Source: DASUAS01 sp963809795 (lineage in GTDB: Bacteria > Actinomycetota > Acidimicrobiia > IMCC26256 > DASPTH01). From it: a stretch of 64,000 nt of DNA. The notes under the pieces were generated by a model. That model searched no databases. It worked only from the letters and a program-made list of their open reading frames with translations, and was not told where the DNA came from. Location: NCBI GenBank assembly GCA_963809795.1, contig CAWELN010000010.1:62001-126000 (forward strand), written 5' to 3'. Of the stretch, positions 1 through 8,615 are shown piece after piece. The position numbers and the translations under genes were made by a program. Within the stretch, counting starts at the first letter, position 1; the number at the start of each line of letters is the position of its first letter.

Positions 1-1238
1 GGGCGTGGTCGCCGGGCACCGACCACCGCGCGCCGTCGATCACCGGGAACGTCTCCGCCGTCTTCTCCGGGTCGCGGTAGTACCCGAGGGGCACGTGCCC
101 GCGCCGGGCCAGCTTGCCGACCACACCCGGCGCAACCGGTCGGAGGTCGTCGTCGAGCACGGTCGTCTCGTCGTTCACGCGGAAGCGTGGCGCCGACTCG
201 ATGGGCGCGCCGGCCGCCGACACGCTCTGGCCCTGCCCCCCGGTCTCGGACGCGCCGAAGCCGTCGACCACCAACATCGCCGGGAACCGCTCGACCCACG
301 CCTCCTTCACCGACGGCGACAGCACCGCGCCGCCGGAGAGCACCACGGTCAGTGGCGTGACGTCGGGCGCGGGGTCCAGGCGGTCGAAGGCCTCGACCAG
401 CGGGCGGGCGAAGGCGTCGCCCACGATCACGAGGAACGTCGCGCGCTCGTGCTCGATCAGGCGCCAGAGCCGCGCCGGGTCGAGGTGCCGGTCGGGCGAG
501 ATGACGACCGTGCCGCCGGAGTACAGCGTGCCGAACGCCATCCAGTGGGCGGTGCCGTGCATGAACGGGCACGCGGGCAGGCCACGCCGGTGGAGGTCGA
601 GGGAGTCGACGATCTCCTCCGGGCTGGTGATCGGTGCCTCACCCAGGTTCCCGCCGCCGAACGCGCCGAAGAAGATGTCCTCGGCCCGCCACATCACACC
701 CTTCGGCATGCCGGTGGTGCCGCCGGTGTAGAGGATGTACAGGTCGTCGGGCGATCGTGGCCCGAAGTCGCGCAGGGATGACGCCGCCGTCAGCGCAGCC
801 TCGTACTCGGTGGCGCCGGACGGGGGTGCGGCACCCGACTCGTCGTCGACCATGACGAACCCGGTGAGCGCGGGCAGCGTCGGCGCGCACCCCTTCGAGG
901 GTGGGTGCGAACTCGCGGTGGAACACGACTGCCTTGACGTCGGCGTCGTCGAGGAGGTACCGCAGCTCCTCCTGGCCATAGCGGTAGTTCACGTTGATCG
1001 GCACTGCCCGCAGCTTGAACGCGGCCACCATCGCCTCGAGGTACTCGGTGCCGTTGTACAGGTAGAGCGCGACGTGATCGCCGACGCCGATGCCGAGCCC
1101 GGCGAGGTGGTGCGCGAGCCGGGTGGCGCGCTCGTCGGCCGCGGCGTAGCTGAGCCGGCGATCGCCGCAGACCATGGCCTCCTGATCGGGCACCGCGTCG
1201 GCGACGCGCTCCCAGAGGTCGGCGAGGTTGAACTCCAT
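1..1238 (-). CDS. AMP-forming acyl-CoA synthetase, partial and frameshifted
   Basis: Adenylate-forming enzyme that would activate a carboxylic acid with ATP and CoA. The N-terminal part (ATG at 1238) shows the family start MEFNLADLWERVADAVPDQ and NVNYRYGQEELRYLLDDADV. Near position 879 the frame breaks; one base later the homology resumes with DDLYILYTGGTTGMPKGVMW, the AMP-binding P-loop, and then FMHGTAHWMAF and VDGFGASETGGQGQS. The gene runs off the left edge in FPVIDGARWSVPGDHA, so the C-terminal lid domain is missing. It resembles fadD-type synthetases of actinobacteria; the substrate cannot be read. It lies 18 bp downstream of an SDR gene on the same strand and probably shares its transcript. 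The break is a one-base indel, either an assembly error or a real lesion. Confidence 0.85.
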
Positions 1239-1256
1239 CGGCCGTCGATCCCGCGC

Positions 1257-2060
1257 TCAGAAGAAGTCGGTGCCGCCGTCGACGGGCACGGTGGCGCCGA
1301 CGACGAAGCTGCAGAGCTCCGAGCAGAGGAACACGACCATGGTCGCCACCTCCTCCGGCAGCCCCACCCGGCCGATGTCGTTGGACGCCCCGTAGTCGCG
1401 GGCGATGGCCTCGTACGCGGCCTCGAGTGGTCCCTCGGGAAGGCCTTCGAGATCGGTGCCGACGAGGTAGCCGGCGAGCGTCGGCGACATGACCGTGCCC
1501 GGGGCCACCGTGTTCACGATGATCCCCTCGGGGGCGAGCGCGCGTGACAGGTTCTTCGACGCGCTGGCCATCGCCGCCTTTGACGCGGTGAAGCCGATGA
1601 GTCCGGGGCTCTGGTGCCGGATCGAGGACGCGGCGACGTTCACGACACGCGCGAACGTCGCCTTCCGCAGCAACGGCAGCGCGGCGCGGGTCGTCCGGAT
1701 CATCGTGAGCACGCCGAGGTCGAACTCGTCGAGCCACGCCGCGTCGGTCAGATCGTCGAGACCGCCGACGTGCGCCGGACCGACGGTGTTGACGAGCGCG
1801 TGGCACTCGCCCCACCGCTCGTCGAGGAACGTGAACGCGGCTTCCACCTCGCCGGTGTCGAGGAGGTCGCACTCGAGACCGATGGCGTCCTCGGCACCGG
1901 CGGCGAGGAGCTCGTCCTCGGCCTCGCGCAGGTGGCTCGGTGTGCGCGCCAGCACCGCCACGCGCGCGCCTTCGGTTGCGAGCAGCTCCGCGGTGGCGCG
2001 TCCCACGCCGCGCGTCCCGCCCGCCACGACGGTCGCCCGACCGTTCAGACCGAGATCCAT
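1257..2060 (-). CDS. SDR-family oxidoreductase with Phe in place of the catalytic Tyr
   Basis: Classical short-chain dehydrogenase/reductase fold of 267 residues. The cofactor loop is AGGTRGVG (residues 14-20), followed by NTVG in place of NNAG, SS at 145-146, and C-terminal VDGGTDFF. The active-site tetrad normally reads Ser-x11-Tyr-x3-Lys, but here the Tyr position is Phe157 (codon TTC) with Lys161 kept, so ordinary hydride-transfer chemistry is doubtful. I start it at the ATG at 2060 (MDLGLNGRATVV): an in-frame upstream ATG at 2111 lies inside a dispersed repeat and adds residues foreign to the family. It is followed at 18 bp by the acyl-CoA synthetase gene, which suggests a role in acyl-CoA or lipid metabolism. 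The substrate is unknown. Confidence 0.85.
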   Translation of the reverse strand: MDLGLNGRATVVAGGTRGVGRATAELLATEGARVAVLARTPSHLREAEDELLAAGAEDAIGLECDLLDTGEVEAAFTFLDERWGECHALVNTVGPAHVGGLDDLTDAAWLDEFDLGVLTMIRTTRAALPLLRKATFARVVNVAASSIRHQSPGLIGFTASKAAMASASKNLSRALAPEGIIVNTVAPGTVMSPTLAGYLVGTDLEGLPEGPLEAAYEAIARDYGASNDIGRVGLPEEVATMVVFLCSELCSFVVGATVPVDGGTDFF

Positions 2061-2061
2061 C

Positions 2062-2120
2062 AGACGTGTCGATTTCGTTGCGGCGTCCCGGCCGTCCGGC
2101 CACGCCTCCACTGCATCTCC
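2062..2120 (-). repeat. single copy of the 62-bp dispersed repeat
   Basis: Read on the minus strand, this spacer matches the unit repeated three times at 46344-46529: shared blocks include GGAGATGCAGTGGAG, then CCGGACGG/CCGGATGG, GGGACG and the end AATCGAC. It fills nearly the whole 61-bp gap between the peptidase stop (2122) and the SDR start (2060). It is diverged by several substitutions from the perfect triplicate. Function unknown; a REP-like element is possible. Confidence 0.75.
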
Positions 2121-2121
2121 A

Positions 2122-3720
2122 TCAGCCCTCCTGCGCCAGCTGGCGCGCCAGGTGCGTGGCCGAGAGGGGCTCGCCCGTCGCCCGGGTCACCAGGTCGTCC
2201 CACCGCAGTGACGCGCCCGGCGCGAAGACGTCGGTGCGGAGCAGCTCGCCCGCGGCGCGTTGGTCGACGAGCCCGTCGGTGCGCGCCGCGAGGGTGGCGT
2301 CGAGCTGCGACGCGAACAGCTCCCCGTAGAGGTAGTTCTGGTAGTAGACGGGCGCGGCGGCGAGGTGGATCTTGGCGGCCCAGTCGGGCGCGTGACGGCC
2401 GTCGGGGCGGTGCACGAGCTGGTGCCGTTCGACGAGGTCCCACCAGAGCGTGTCCAGGTCGGCGTCGGGATCGGCGTACAGGCTCCGCTCGAAGTTCGTC
2501 ATCACCAGCACCCACCGGGCGAACACCAGCAGCGCGGCCCGGCGGGCCTCCGCCAGCGCCGGCGCGATCGCCGCCACCGCGTCGTCGTCGATCGCGGCGA
2601 CGTTGCGCAGCCAGCGCGGATCGCGCGGCAGGCGTCCCATGAGCATGGCGATGCCCTCGGTGGTCAACGCATGGGCGGCGCCCCGCACCAGCCAGGGCAG
2701 GGTGTCGTCGCACTCGCGGTCGTAGATGGCGTGGCCGAACTCGTGCAGCATCGTGTCCATCCACCGCTCGCTCGGCTCGACGTTGCAGAGCACGCGGACG
2801 TCGCCGGCGCGGTCGATGTCGATGCAGAACGCGTGCTGGCTCTTGCCTTCGCGCGCGTACAGGTCGCTGTGCCCGAGCACCGGGCGCACGTCGAGTCCGA
2901 GGCCGTCGTAGGTGCGCAGGGTCAGGGCTTCGAGGTCGGCGTCGACGAAGAGGTGGTCGATCGCGATCGCGCCCTCGGCGGGCGGGCTCTGGAAGAACGG
3001 GTCGTCGTAGTGCCATGGGCGCAGGTCGTCGGCGGCGCACCCGAAGCGGCGGGCGAGCGACGTGTCGACGTCCCGTTTCCACGCCGCGAACGGCTCGGCG
3101 GTGGCCCGGTCGACGTCGTCGAGGGTGGCGAACAGGCGGGTCTCGTCGAGCTCCCCGGTCGCCAGCGCGAGGGCGAAGTGGTCGCGGGCGCCGAGGTCGC
3201 GCGCGGCCTGGTTGCGCAGCCGGGCCAGCTCGCGGATGCGGTTGGCGACCTCGGGACCGATCTGCTTCGACGCCTCCCACGCCGCCCGTCGTTCGTCGGC
3301 GTCGTCGCTCGTGCGGAGGATCTCGGCGATGGCGTTGTCGTCGACCCGCCGGCCGTCGATGCTCCCGCGGAAGTTGTTGAACGTCGACTCCACCGTGGTC
3401 TCGAGCTCCACGATGGCGCGGCGGAGGTCGGCCGACACCTGGTGGGGCACGAACGCGTCGTGGAGCACGTCGAGCTGGCGTCGGAGCAGGGGATCGGCGG
3501 CGGGATCGCCGGCGAGGTCGTCGCGGGCGGCGCGCACCGCGGCGAAGGTGTCGGCGTCGGCGAGGTAGGAGCGGCGGGCGAGCTCGGCCGCGGTGCGGCG
3601 GACGTCGGCCGCCGTCGACGACCGGGTGTTCGACTCCCACCACGCCTCGGCCAGCTCGACCTCGAGCGGTCGGAGCTCGGCTTCGATGCGGGCGACGAGG
3701 TCAGCGGGAGGCGAGGTCAC
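2122..3720 (-). CDS. M2/M3-like gluzincin metallopeptidase (peptidyl-dipeptidase-like)
   Basis: Zinc peptidase of 532 residues, mostly helical as in the M2/M3 oligopeptidase families. The zinc motif HEFGH is at residues 326-330, with the third ligand Glu355 in TTEG 25 residues later. The C-terminal part YYQNYLYGELFASQL is also typical. No signal peptide is seen, so it is probably cytosolic and cleaves short peptides. The start is GTG at 3720: a TAGAAT box at 3732-3727 sits exactly 6 nt upstream and there is no Shine-Dalgarno site, so the mRNA should be leaderless. Family assignment between M2 and M3 is not settled by eye. Confidence 0.85.
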   Translation of the reverse strand: MTSPPADLVARIEAELRPLEVELAEAWWESNTRSSTAADVRRTAAELARRSYLADADTFAAVRAARDDLAGDPAADPLLRRQLDVLHDAFVPHQVSADLRRAIVELETTVESTFNNFRGSIDGRRVDDNAIAEILRTSDDADERRAAWEASKQIGPEVANRIRELARLRNQAARDLGARDHFALALATGELDETRLFATLDDVDRATAEPFAAWKRDVDTSLARRFGCAADDLRPWHYDDPFFQSPPAEGAIAIDHLFVDADLEALTLRTYDGLGLDVRPVLGHSDLYAREGKSQHAFCIDIDRAGDVRVLCNVEPSERWMDTMLHEFGHAIYDRECDDTLPWLVRGAAHALTTEGIAMLMGRLPRDPRWLRNVAAIDDDAVAAIAPALAEARRAALLVFARWVLVMTNFERSLYADPDADLDTLWWDLVERHQLVHRPDGRHAPDWAAKIHLAAAPVYYQNYLYGELFASQLDATLAARTDGLVDQRAAGELLRTDVFAPGASLRWDDLVTRATGEPLSATHLARQLAQEG

Positions 3721-3819
3721 GGCGGGATTCTAGAGACGTCGAGGCGCCGGATCCGGAGGAGACGACGCGGCGCGGCCGGAGGGCGGAGCGGCATGGACCA
3801 TCGAAGGGGGCGGGAGGGC
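3721..3819. other. intergenic spacer, possible relic of the 62-bp repeat
   Basis: The segment around 3768-3815 (GGAGGGCGGAGCGGCATGGACCATCGAAGGGGG in two blocks) resembles, with gaps, the junction CGGAACGG...GACCATCAAAGGGG of the repeat at 46344-46529. The match is weak and may be chance in GC-rich DNA. The TAGAAT promoter box of the peptidase gene lies at 3727-3732. No gene is visible. Confidence 0.25.
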
Positions 3820-4677
3820 TCAGGCGGGTGCGGCGGCGGCGAGGACGGCGCGGGCGTGACGGGCCAGGGGCTCGTCGACCATCTGCCCCTCGAACGCGAT
3901 CGCGGCCTCGCCGCGGGCCACGGCATCGTCGTAGGCCGCGAGCAGGCGCCGGGCCCGCTCGAGCTCCTCGGGCGACGAGGAGAACGCGCGGTTGGCCAGC
4001 GTGACCTGGGCGGGGTGGATGCAGAGCTTGCCCCGGTAGCCGATGGCGCGTCCGAGGGCGGCGTCGGCGAGGAAGTGGTCCTCGGCGTCGAGCCGGGTGA
4101 CGACCTGGTCGACGGCGAGGACGCCGGCGAGCCGGGCCGCCAGCGCGACGCGGGACCGCGCGTACAGGACCTCGGTCCCGGCCGCCGTCCGCACGCCCCC
4201 CATGTCGGCGATGAAGTCCTCGGCGCCGAAGTACGCGACGGCCACCGGTGGGTGCAGGAGCTCCCGCGCCCGCTCGACCCCCATGGCACTCTCCAGACCG
4301 GCGAGGACGTGCAGGTGCCCGAGGCCGGCGCGCTCGAGCGCCGCGGCCGCGGTGTCGAGCTGGTCCGGCGACTCCAGCTTGGGCACGATGACGCCGGCGA
4401 CCTCGGGTGCGACCCCATCGGCGACGTCGGCCGCGAACCACTCGCTCGCCACCGCGTTCACCCGCACGTAGACCGCGAGCTCCGGGTGCGCGGCCGCCAG
4501 CTCGGCGCCGACCGCGCGGGAGTGCACACGCGCGTCGGCCTTGCCGTCGGCGGGCACGGCGTCCTCGAGGTCGAGTGCGACTCCGTCGGGCTCCGCGCGC
4601 GGCATCTTTCGGAGCACATCGGGTTTGCTCGCGGGCGCGAACAGGAGGCTGCGCAGGCGCGCCGGCGCCGGGTTCAC
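3820..4677 (-). CDS. HpcH/HpaI aldolase/citrate lyase beta-like (CitE-like) lyase
   Basis: CitE-like TIM-barrel lyase of 285 residues. It shows the family start RSLLFAPASKPDVLRKM, the CoA/phosphate-binding segment DGVALDLEDAV, the metal Glu in GLESAMGV and the Asp in FGAEDFIADMGG, and the C-terminal GKLCIHPAQV. The family cleaves or hydrolyses malyl-CoA, citramalyl-CoA or beta-methylmalyl-CoA with Mg2+. The next gene upstream is a MaoC-type hydratase, a pairing seen in C4/C5 dicarboxyl-CoA pathways (malyl-CoA lyase with methylmalyl-CoA dehydratase). Start is GTG at 4677, without an obvious ribosome site; the palindromic repeat at 4729-4751 lies just upstream. Confidence 0.85.
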   Translation of the reverse strand: MNPAPARLRSLLFAPASKPDVLRKMPRAEPDGVALDLEDAVPADGKADARVHSRAVGAELAAAHPELAVYVRVNAVASEWFAADVADGVAPEVAGVIVPKLESPDQLDTAAAALERAGLGHLHVLAGLESAMGVERARELLHPPVAVAYFGAEDFIADMGGVRTAAGTEVLYARSRVALAARLAGVLAVDQVVTRLDAEDHFLADAALGRAIGYRGKLCIHPAQVTLANRAFSSSPEELERARRLLAAYDDAVARGEAAIAFEGQMVDEPLARHARAVLAAAAPA

Positions 4678-4728
4678 GCTTGCCCGCTCTCGGCGCTGCG
4701 CGCCGGGGCGCTCGGCCCCCGCTCCGTT

Positions 4729-4751
4729 GCGAGCCGGGATACCCGGCTCGC
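4729..4751. repeat. palindromic dispersed repeat, copy 1
   Basis: Perfect inverted repeat GCGAGCCGGG-ATA-CCCGGCTCGC between the MaoC stop and the CitE-like start. With its flanks (about 4700-4770) it matches 31228-31292 when reversed: CGCGAGCCGGGTATCCCGG is shared, as are the outer GGAGCG/GAGCG blocks. It may act as an mRNA hairpin between two coupled genes or be a short REP-like element. Confidence 0.7.
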
Positions 4752-4762
4752 GGCCACTCCGC

Positions 4763-5227
4763 TCACGCCGGCGCCCGGTGCATCAACGCGTTCCGGCGGG
4801 CGCGGCACACGAGCTCGTCGTGCTGATTGAAGCCCCGGTGCTCGAAGGTGACGATGCCCTGATCGGGGCGGGACTTCGACGCCCGGGCGGCGACGACCTC
4901 CGACTCGCCGTGCAACGTGTCGCCCGCGAACATCGGAACGGGGAACACGACCTCCTCGAAGCCGAGGTTGGCGACGGTGGTGCCGTGGGTGGTCTCGAGC
5001 ACCGAGATGCCGACGAGCAGCCCGAGCGTGAACAGGCTGTTGACCAACGGGCGGCCGAACTCGGTGCCCGCCGCGTACTCCGCGTCGAGGTGGAGGCGCG
5101 CGGGGTTGAGCGTCATCGTCGTGAAGAGCACGTTGTCGGTCTCGGTGATCGTGCGGGTGAGCGCGTGCGGCACGACGAGCCCGACGGGCAGGTCCTCGAA
5201 CCACCGGCCGTGATGCGGCGTCTCCAC
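4763..5227 (-). CDS. MaoC-family (R)-hydratase/dehydratase
   Basis: Single hot-dog-fold protein of 154 residues. It shows FEDLPVG near the N-terminus, NPARLHLD with the hydratase Asp/His context, FGRPLVNSLFTLGL, and PVPMFAGDTLHGESEV, the usual central strand of MaoC dehydratases. It would hydrate or dehydrate an enoyl-CoA. With the CitE-like lyase downstream it could form a dehydratase/lyase pair for branched dicarboxyl-CoA esters. The start is GTG at 5227, with AGGAGG 9 nt upstream. It is divergent from the acetoacetyl-CoA synthetase gene, only 53 bp away, so the promoters must be close together. Confidence 0.88.
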   Translation of the reverse strand: METPHHGRWFEDLPVGLVVPHALTRTITETDNVLFTTMTLNPARLHLDAEYAAGTEFGRPLVNSLFTLGLLVGISVLETTHGTTVANLGFEEVVFPVPMFAGDTLHGESEVVAARASKSRPDQGIVTFEHRGFNQHDELVCRARRNALMHRAPA

Positions 5228-5280
5228 GGGCGTGGCCTCCTAGTCTCTCGGGCTGTGATCATGGCACCGGGGCGTCCTGC

Positions 5281-7224
5281 ATGAGAGGCGAGGTCCTCTG
5301 GTCGCCACCGCCGGACGCGCGGGAGACCACCCGCATGGGCGCGTTCCTGGGCTGGCTCGAGCAGACGCGCGGCCTGGTCTTCGACGGGTACCGGGACCTG
5401 TGGCAGTGGTCGGTCGACGAGCTCGACGCGTTCTGGCTCGCGGTCACCGAGTGGTCCGGGGTGCGCTGGCACGATGCACCGTCGGTCGCGCTCGCGGAGC
5501 GGGCGATGCCCGGCGCGCGGTGGTTCCCGGGCGCCACGCTGAACTACGCCGAGCACGCGCTGGCGGGGGCGGCGACCCGTCCCCTCGACGTCGCGGTCGT
5601 GGCGCGGAGTCAGACCCGCGCGCCGCAGGAGCTCACGTGGTCGGAGCTGGCCGATGCGGTGGCGCGGTGCCGCGCCGGGCTGGTGCGCCTCGGCGTCGGA
5701 CCGGGAGACCGGGTGGCCGCGTACCTGCCCAACGTCCCCGAGACCGCGATCGCGTTCCTGGCCACCGCGAGCCTGGGCGCGATCTGGTCGTCGTGCGCGC
5801 CCGAGTTCGGCGTCCGTTCCGTCGTCGACCGCTTCGCGCAGATCGAACCGGTCGTGCTCTTCGCCGTCGACGGCTACCGGTACGGCGAGAAGGCCGTCGA
5901 CAAGCGCGCCGACGTCGAGGCGATCGAGGCTGCACTGCCCACTCGGCGCCACACGGTGCACGTGCGCTACCTCGGTGACGGTGACGACGACTGGACGGGG
6001 TTGCTCGCCGAACCCGGCCCGCTGGCGTTCGATCCCGTCCCGTTCGACCATCCGCTCTACGTGCTGTACAGCTCGGGCACGACCGGGCTGCCGAAGGCGA
6101 TCGTGCACGGGCACGGTGGCATCACCGTCGAGCACCTCAAGAGCGCCGCGTTGCACCACGACCTCGGCGCCGACGACCGCTTCTTCTGGTTCACCACCAC
6201 GGGCTGGATGATGTGGAACTACCTCATGTCCGGGCTGCTGGTGGGCGCGACGATCGTGCTGTTCGACGGCGACCCGGGCGTACCCGACCTGGGCGAGCTC
6301 TGGCGCCTCGCGGCGGACACCGGCGTCGACGTGTTCGGTGTGAGCGCCCCGTTCCTCATGGCCTGTCGCAAAGCCGGCGTGGTACCGCCCGCGCACCATC
6401 TCCGAGGCGTCGGGTCGACGGGTGCGCCGCTACCGCCCGACGGCTTCCGGTGGGTGCACGATGTCGTGGGCGCCGACGTGCAGGTGCAGTCGGTGAGCGG
6501 CGGGACCGACGTGTGCGCGGCGTTCGTGGGCGCGGCGCCGTTGCTGCCGGTGCGGGCGGGCGAGATCAGCTGCCGGCTGCTCGGGGTCGCGGTGGAGGCG
6601 TTCGATCCCGACGGCGACGTGTGCCCGCCGGGAGTGCAGGGCGAGCTGGTCGTCACCGAACCGATGCCGTCGATGCCGGTCGGGTTCTGGGGCGATTCTC
6701 CGAATCAGGAGCAGCTGCGTCGCGCCTACTTCAGCGACTACCCGGGGGTCTGGCGCCACGGCGACTGGATCACCTTCACCGACGACGGCGCGTGCGTGAT
6801 CTCCGGACGCAGCGACGCCACGCTGAATCGGGGCGGCGTGCGCCTCGGGACCAGCGACTTCTACGCGGTCGTCGAAGCGCGGCCCGAGGTGGCCGACAGC
6901 CTGGTCGTGCACCTGGAGGGCGACGACCCGGACCAGCCGATGGGGGAGTTGCTGCTGTTCGTGGCCCTGACGCCGGGCGCCGAGCTCGACGACGCCCTGC
7001 GCGGCGCGATCGTGCACGCGCTGCGCACCGAGCTGTCGCCGCGACACGTGCCGGACGCGATCCTCCGGGTACCCGCCGTACCGCGCACGCTCTCGGGCAA
7101 GAAGCTCGAGGTGCCGGTCAAGCGGATCCTGAACGGGGCGGACGCGGACGCCGTCGCCAGCCGCAGCTCGCTCGCCGACCCGGCGGCGCTCGACTGGTAC
7201 GAGGAGTTCGCGGCGTCGCGCTGA
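5281..7224 (+). CDS. acetoacetyl-CoA synthetase
   Basis: Full-length (647 residues) acetoacetate-CoA ligase: ATP + acetoacetate + CoA to acetoacetyl-CoA. The N-terminal part WFPGATLNYAEHAL is the acetyl/acetoacetyl-CoA synthetase signature, the AMP-binding P-loop YSSGTTGLPK is at 263-272, and GWMMWNYLMSGLL and SVSGGTDVCAAFVG are typical of AACS rather than acetyl-CoA synthetase. The C-terminal catalytic lysine is expected in the LSGKKLEVPVK segment near residue 605. It would feed ketone bodies into the acetyl-CoA pool; the neighbouring lyase and hydratase fit short-chain acyl-CoA use. ATG at 5281 is the first start in this frame. The ribosome site is weak. Confidence 0.93.
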   Translation: MRGEVLWSPPPDARETTRMGAFLGWLEQTRGLVFDGYRDLWQWSVDELDAFWLAVTEWSGVRWHDAPSVALAERAMPGARWFPGATLNYAEHALAGAATRPLDVAVVARSQTRAPQELTWSELADAVARCRAGLVRLGVGPGDRVAAYLPNVPETAIAFLATASLGAIWSSCAPEFGVRSVVDRFAQIEPVVLFAVDGYRYGEKAVDKRADVEAIEAALPTRRHTVHVRYLGDGDDDWTGLLAEPGPLAFDPVPFDHPLYVLYSSGTTGLPKAIVHGHGGITVEHLKSAALHHDLGADDRFFWFTTTGWMMWNYLMSGLLVGATIVLFDGDPGVPDLGELWRLAADTGVDVFGVSAPFLMACRKAGVVPPAHHLRGVGSTGAPLPPDGFRWVHDVVGADVQVQSVSGGTDVCAAFVGAAPLLPVRAGEISCRLLGVAVEAFDPDGDVCPPGVQGELVVTEPMPSMPVGFWGDSPNQEQLRRAYFSDYPGVWRHGDWITFTDDGACVISGRSDATLNRGGVRLGTSDFYAVVEARPEVADSLVVHLEGDDPDQPMGELLLFVALTPGAELDDALRGAIVHALRTELSPRHVPDAILRVPAVPRTLSGKKLEVPVKRILNGADADAVASRSSLADPAALDWYEEFAASR

Positions 7225-7323
7225 CGCACTGATGCGCGGATGCGCGAGCGAATTCTGACGTCGACCGCCGCCGACCCGGCCCAGGCGTTTGTAACCTGCC
7301 GCGGGAGGCGGAGAGGGGAGACG

Positions 7324-7917
7324 ATGAGCAGGGCGCGCCCGATCGCGGGTTGGTACCGCGACCCGGCGGGGGAGCACGCGCTCCGCTACTGGGACGGCGC
7401 CACGTGGACCGCGCGCGTCCGGAACGACAGCGTCGGGCTGCGTCCCGCATGGGCCGAGCGACCCGCGCCCGCACGGAGCGCGCGCGCCCGGTCCCGACGA
7501 GGGCCGGGGTGGTTCCCCGTGGTCGTCGTCATCGGCGCCGCGCTCATGATCGTCGGCGCGGTGCTGCCGTGGCGCGAGGCCCAGGTCGGCAACCTGTCGG
7601 TCTCGAGCACCGGCATCGACGGCGACGGGGCCCTCACGATCGTGTTCGCCGCCGGCATCGTGGTCCTGCTCGTGGTGCTCGCGGGGTCCCGTCTCCTCGG
7701 CTGGTCGCTCGTCGCGCTTTCCGCCGCGGCCGGGGCGTTCGCGCTCTACGAGATCGTCGACACTTCGCGGAAAGCCGACGACCTCGTGCACGCGGCGGCC
7801 TCCGGTCGCGTCAGCGCGAGCGTCGGCGCCGGGCCGTGGGTGGTGCTCCTGGGCGCGCTGGTGGCGCTCGTCGGGGCCGTCCTCGCCCTCGTGGGGAGCA
7901 GGAACTTCAGGTCCTGA
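7324..7917 (+). CDS. DUF2510 membrane protein
   Basis: 197-residue protein beginning with the DUF2510 motif GWYRDPAGEHALRYWDGATW (residues 7-26), a short actinobacterial domain with conserved Trp/Tyr. An Arg/Pro-rich linker follows, then four hydrophobic segments (around 60-80, 100-120, 122-145 and 175-195). It is therefore a small integral membrane protein with its DUF2510 end probably in the cytosol. The function of the family is unknown. I start at ATG 7324, preceded by GAGGGGAG, rather than at the upstream in-frame ATG at 7240, which would add a non-conserved leader. Confidence 0.8.
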   Translation: MSRARPIAGWYRDPAGEHALRYWDGATWTARVRNDSVGLRPAWAERPAPARSARARSRRGPGWFPVVVVIGAALMIVGAVLPWREAQVGNLSVSSTGIDGDGALTIVFAAGIVVLLVVLAGSRLLGWSLVALSAAAGAFALYEIVDTSRKADDLVHAAASGRVSASVGAGPWVVLLGALVALVGAVLALVGSRNFRS

Positions 7918-8155
7918 ATCCTCGACCCTCGGTGGGCGGTCCCGACGATCGGCCGTGGCCGTATCCAAATGTCGGCCCACGACGTTCGCGGGAGCAGTGG
8001 GGCAGGGCAGGTCGGTCCCGGCGGCCGGTGGACGGCGCGCCTCGGCCTGCCGGGACCGGCCCCGCCGCGTCGCTCCTCGACCCGGCCTCCCGGGTGAAGG
8101 CGACCGGGGTCCGTCCGGCCCGTCGGCCGGGCACCCTCCAGTCAGGAGGCAAGCC
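7918..8155. other. intergenic, no feature recognised
   Basis: This 238-bp spacer between two plus-strand genes is GC-rich and has several short inverted blocks, but no strong terminator with a T-tract, no RNA gene and no convincing reading frame. The ribosome site AGGAGG for the next gene is at its right end. Confidence 0.5.
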
Positions 8156-8503
8156 ATGTCCAGCATCGACGAGCCGACCCGGGACGACATCTGGGCCGAA
8201 GCGCGACGGCTCGAGCAACCGATCTACTCCGAGGGCAAGCAGCAGGTTCGGGACCGCGAGCGGATGCTCGCGTGGGCCCGCCGGGCCGAGATCGCCACAA
8301 TCACGTTGGCGTGCTTCGCCGACTGGGACACCGCCAAGCTGCGAGCGACGGCACGAGAGCACCGCACGGGCGACGAGGGGTCGGACCAGCCCTGCGGTTA
8401 CTACCTGTGCGTCTCGGCGGCGCTGCTCAGCGACCGGCCACCGGTCGCCCGGAAGGCGATGGTCCCGGGCGCGCGTCGGGAGCGACCGCGCCGGCGATGC
8501 TGA
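8156..8503 (+). CDS. hypothetical protein, 115 aa
   Basis: Not recognised. ATG at 8156 follows CAGGAGGCAAGCC, a strong ribosome site, which is the main reason to call it. The protein begins MSSIDEPTRDDIWAEARRLE, is charged and helical in the first half (GKQQVRDRERMLAWARRAE), and has a more hydrophobic middle. The last 20 residues are Arg-rich and look less constrained, so a frame error near the end is possible. No signal peptide and no membrane segment. Confidence 0.55.
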   Translation: MSSIDEPTRDDIWAEARRLEQPIYSEGKQQVRDRERMLAWARRAEIATITLACFADWDTAKLRATAREHRTGDEGSDQPCGYYLCVSAALLSDRPPVARKAMVPGARRERPRRRC

Positions 8504-8615
8504 CCGCAGCCGAGCGCCTCGTCGCCTGACCTGATCCTCACATTCGGATCATCCGTGGCCGACAACTCTCGTCGAGAAGCACGGGAAGCATCCGACGAGA
8601 CGAAGGGCGTCCGAG

